A stretch of DNA of 64,000 bases from an uncultured Planctomycetaceae bacterium (lineage in GTDB: Bacteria; Planctomycetota; Planctomycetia; Planctomycetales; Planctomycetaceae). Of this stretch, positions 62,091 through 64,000 are shown piece by piece. Position 1 is the first letter of the stretch. Each line of letters opens with the position of its first letter. The position numbers and the translations under genes were made by a program. The stretch is taken from the NCBI GenBank assembly GCA_937916515.1, contig CALFSX010000091.1:22474-86473 (forward strand), given 5' to 3'. The notes below the pieces were generated by a model. That model was not told the origin of the DNA, did no database searches, and saw only the letters and a program-made list of their open reading frames with translations.

Positions 62091-62491
62091 GAACTTCGTT
62101 TCCGAGATAAATTGAAACACGGCCGCTTGCTGACGTGTTTCAGTTGTGTTGTGGCTGCAAGAACGCATTCTGGAATGATTGTGGAGCGGTTTCGATCAGT
62201 CTTAGCTGTTGACGAAGAACTGCACCACAAACAGGTAGCTTGCTTTGAGCCGAATCTAGCCACGAAGTTTGGCAACTTCAAGCCATGAGTTGGTTGTCCT
62301 GAAACGTCTGGCAAATACACGAATTCAGGCCCGAATAGCTTGCCGGAAGCTGAGAATCAGTCGTCAGTTTTGAGACACTTGGGTGCCCGCACGTCGCGCC
62401 GGCCGAACGGCCAGTCTGCCTCAGCCAGAAGGTAACTCTGTCGAGTGATACGGCAAATTCCGGCCACAGACTTGGTTTGGACGACGCTGTC
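62091..62491. other. spacer upstream of purH
   Basis: About 400 bases between the purH start and the next element A copy. Nothing recognisable on either strand. The purH promoter should lie here, but no known purine riboswitch or PurR-type site is recognised. Confidence 0.4.
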
Positions 62492-62629
62492 CCCTAACAA
62501 GGGCTTCGCCCTTGACCCGGTGGCGTGGTTAGCCGGAAGACGTCGGACATTCGAGCCGCCGAGATGCTCCGTTGTCGCCACGACCAACATGATCGCACCG
62601 TGCGCGCTTCATTTTCAGTAAGACTCTAA
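62492..62629 (+). repeat. dispersed element A, full copy
   Basis: Opens CCTAACAAGGGCTTCGCCCT, then GACCCGGTGGCGTGGTTAGC, CGGACATTCGAGCCGCCGAG, CTCCGTTGTCGCCACGACCA and the tail hairpin ATCGCACCGTGCGCGCTTCA, ending CAGTAAGACTCTAAA. The tail end is 74 bases before the start of the gene at 62703. Confidence 0.92.
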
Positions 62630-62702
62630 ATAAACTGTACCCTTTGCCCGAGCGTCATCCGGAATGTCGCCCGGAAACGCTTCATCGCTGATAAGGCCTC
62701 TT

Positions 62703-63830
62703 ATGTCTGCTGCTCTCCCCGAAGTTGATCCTGCAATTCTGGCTACCTTGCACAGTCCGTCACTGTTGGTGTTTGCCGATCGAGTTCGCATCAACATCGA
62801 CCGCATGATCGCCACCGCTGGCAGCGTGCAACGACTTAGGCCACACTGCAAGACTCACAAAATGGCGGAAGTTGTGCGGTTGCTGCTGGAAAAGGGAATT
62901 CTAAAGCATAAAGCAGCGACGATCGCAGAAGTTGAAATGCTTGCGGATGTCGGCGTGTTGGATGTCGTGTTGGCATACAACCCGGTTGGCCCCAACATTG
63001 GGCGAGTCGTCGCGCTTGTGCAAAAGTTTCCCACACTTCGATTGGCTGTGACGACAGACCACGCGGTCCCGTTGCGTCAGTTATCAGAGGCGTGTGCTTC
63101 GGCCGGCGTGAAAGTTGGTGTGATGCTGGATTTGGATGTGGGGCAGCATCGTACGGGAGTTGATCCGGCCAGCGAACTTGCCGTTGGTATTTATCAGCTT
63201 ATTCACGAATTGCCTGGAATTTTTCCCGCAGGATTTCACGTTTACGATGGGCATCAACATCAGGAATCTCTGGCGGAAAGGACTTCCGCCGTTATGGAAG
63301 TCTGGCCCTTCGTTCTGCAATTGAAGCGGGCCGTGGAAGCAAAAGGAATGCAGGTTCCTGAATTGCTGTGCGGCGGTTCTCCTACGTTTCCGATCTATGC
63401 GGCTATTGACGAAGCATCAATTGCGCTAAGTCCCGGCACCAGTGTTTTTCACGACTCAGGCTATGGCGACCACTTTCCCGATCTGGATTTTGTTCCTGCA
63501 GCCGTCGTCGTTACAAGAGTTGTCAGCCGCCCTACGCCAAATCGAGTGACTTTAGATCTGGGAAACAAGTCTGTGGCCGCAGATCCTCCGAAGGGGCAGC
63601 GAGTCTTCTTTCCAGCACTCCCCGACGCCGTTCAGGTGATTCACAACGAAGAACATCTTGTTCTGGAAACACCGGACGCCGATCGATTCGCACCCGGTGA
63701 TGTGTTGCTGGGAATTCCAACTCATATTTGCCCCACCAGTGCTCTGCACCACGAAGTTGCCGTCATCGCGGATGACAAGCTGGTGGCCCCGTGGCAGGTT
63801 ACTGCCAGAAACCGCCGCCTCACAATCTAA
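62703..63830 (+). CDS. D-threonine aldolase/D-serine dehydratase-like PLP enzyme
   Basis: 375 residues from the ATG at 62703 (AAGG ten bases before); an ATG at 62664 is an alternative. The enzyme has the alanine-racemase N-terminal TIM barrel with the PLP lysine in RLRPHCKTHKMAEV (Lys50), then ATIAEVEMLADVGVLDVVLA, VMLDLDVGQHRTGVD (cofactor phosphate side), FHVYDGHQHQ and LLCGGSPTFPIY. A C-terminal barrel carries LGIPTHICPTSALHHEVAVI, whose His and Cys bind zinc as in D-serine dehydratase and D-threonine aldolase. It cleaves or dehydrates D-beta-hydroxy amino acids; exact substrate unknown. The stop TAA (63828-63830) is part of the next repeat. Confidence 0.9.
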   Translation: MSAALPEVDPAILATLHSPSLLVFADRVRINIDRMIATAGSVQRLRPHCKTHKMAEVVRLLLEKGILKHKAATIAEVEMLADVGVLDVVLAYNPVGPNIGRVVALVQKFPTLRLAVTTDHAVPLRQLSEACASAGVKVGVMLDLDVGQHRTGVDPASELAVGIYQLIHELPGIFPAGFHVYDGHQHQESLAERTSAVMEVWPFVLQLKRAVEAKGMQVPELLCGGSPTFPIYAAIDEASIALSPGTSVFHDSGYGDHFPDLDFVPAAVVVTRVVSRPTPNRVTLDLGNKSVAADPPKGQRVFFPALPDAVQVIHNEEHLVLETPDADRFAPGDVLLGIPTHICPTSALHHEVAVIADDKLVAPWQVTARNRRLTI

Positions 63831-63914
63831 CAAGGGCTTCGCCCTTGACCCGGTGGCGTGGGATGCGGGACAGCGTGGGACGTTCGATTCGCCGAGCCGC
63901 TCCGTTGTCGCTGC
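63826..63914 (+). repeat. dispersed element A copy without tail (first of a tandem pair)
   Basis: TCTAACAAGGGCTTCGCCCT, GACCCGGTGGCGTGGGATGC, CGTTCGATTCGCCGAGCCGC, ending TCCGTTGTCGCTGCG, directly followed by a second unit. It contains the stop codon of the aldolase-like gene. The terminal GCGCGCACCG hairpin is missing. Confidence 0.92.
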
Positions 63915-64000
63915 GAACAAGGGCGATGCCCTTTGACCCGGTGGCGTGGGATGCGGAACAACGTGGGACGTTCGAATCGCCGAACCGCTCCGTTGTCGCT
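63915..64000 (+). repeat. second tandem element A unit, cut by the window end
   Basis: AACAAGGGCGATGCCCTTTG, ACCCGGTGGCGTGGGATGCG, GAACAACGTGGGACGTTCGA, ending TCCGTTGTCGCT at the window edge. It repeats the unit at 63826 at a period of about 89 bases, so a longer tandem array beyond the window is possible. Confidence 0.9.

Noticed and set aside
2897..63914. Element A as an integron attC site
   Set aside because: The left end often fits the attC core R-Y-Y-Y-A-A-C (GCCTAAC, ACCTAAC, GTCTAAC) and copies sit behind stop codons, but the right end does not carry the complementary G-T-T-R-R-R-Y, copies occur in both orientations relative to genes, and the XerC present lacks the integron integrase insert.

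Overview
The window looks like chromosomal DNA from a planctomycete, most likely class Planctomycetia. Evidence for this is the set of secreted PQQ-like beta-propellers, FG-GAP and WD40/HEAT lipoproteins, a sulfotransferase, TadE/von Willebrand pseudopilin clusters, a eukaryote-type glutamine synthetase, long gene-poor spacers, mostly monocistronic layout and palindromic dispersed repeats. I cannot name the species. I saw no rRNA, tRNA, CRISPR array, transposase, integrase (other than XerC) or phage gene.

Layout. 0.2-2.9 kb: small ribbon-helix-helix protein, rpsB and tsf. 3.5-11.1 kb: poorly characterised membrane proteins around a HEAT-repeat lipoprotein broken by two compensating frameshifts, with further frame breaks up to 9.8 kb. 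11.1-13.6 kb: WD40 lipoprotein and type II glutamine synthetase. 14.5-22.5 kb: sulfotransferase, SAM methyltransferase, an exported HinP1I-like restriction endonuclease homologue, a molybdopterin oxidoreductase, a DUF2156-like acyltransferase, an ABM monooxygenase and a DUF1853 protein. 22.5-31.7 kb: large secreted M28 peptidase with TolB-like propeller and PDZ, a cysteine-rich lipoprotein, kbl and the adaptor of an RND pump. 31.8-35.3 kb: the RND pump, which carries an EF-hand-like loop. 35.7-43.6 kb: small conserved protein, XerC, TPR protein, nitroreductase, PQQ-like protein, FG-GAP protein and a sugar isomerase-like TIM barrel, interspersed with repeats. 43.6-49.0 kb: a six-gene minus-strand Tad-type cluster (TadE, VWA, TadE, VWA, TadE, TadE). 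49.7-64 kb: PQQ-like protein, small secreted protein, ExbB-like protein, two-domain fasciclin protein, folE, queD, a DUF1475-like membrane protein, alkaline phosphatase, a Gly/Tyr/Asn-rich secreted protein, a small BON-like protein, purH and a D-threonine aldolase-like enzyme.

How genes fit together. Working units visible here are rpsB/tsf (translation), adaptor plus RND pump (export), folE/queD (first two steps from GTP toward 7-deazaguanines) and the TadE/VWA cluster (surface appendage or secretion, but without TadA/B/C or Flp in the window). Most other genes act alone.

The most unusual signals are (1) a type II restriction enzyme fold that carries a signal peptide and has no cognate DNA methyltransferase nearby; (2) a family of about 110-140 bp modular palindromic repeats (called A and B here) that share CTAA ends, exchange halves, sit at gene boundaries, and in places supply the stop codon or the Shine-Dalgarno sequence of the neighbouring gene; and (3) an EF-hand-like loop inside the RND pump. 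All assignments come from reading the sequence and remembered family features; no database search was run.
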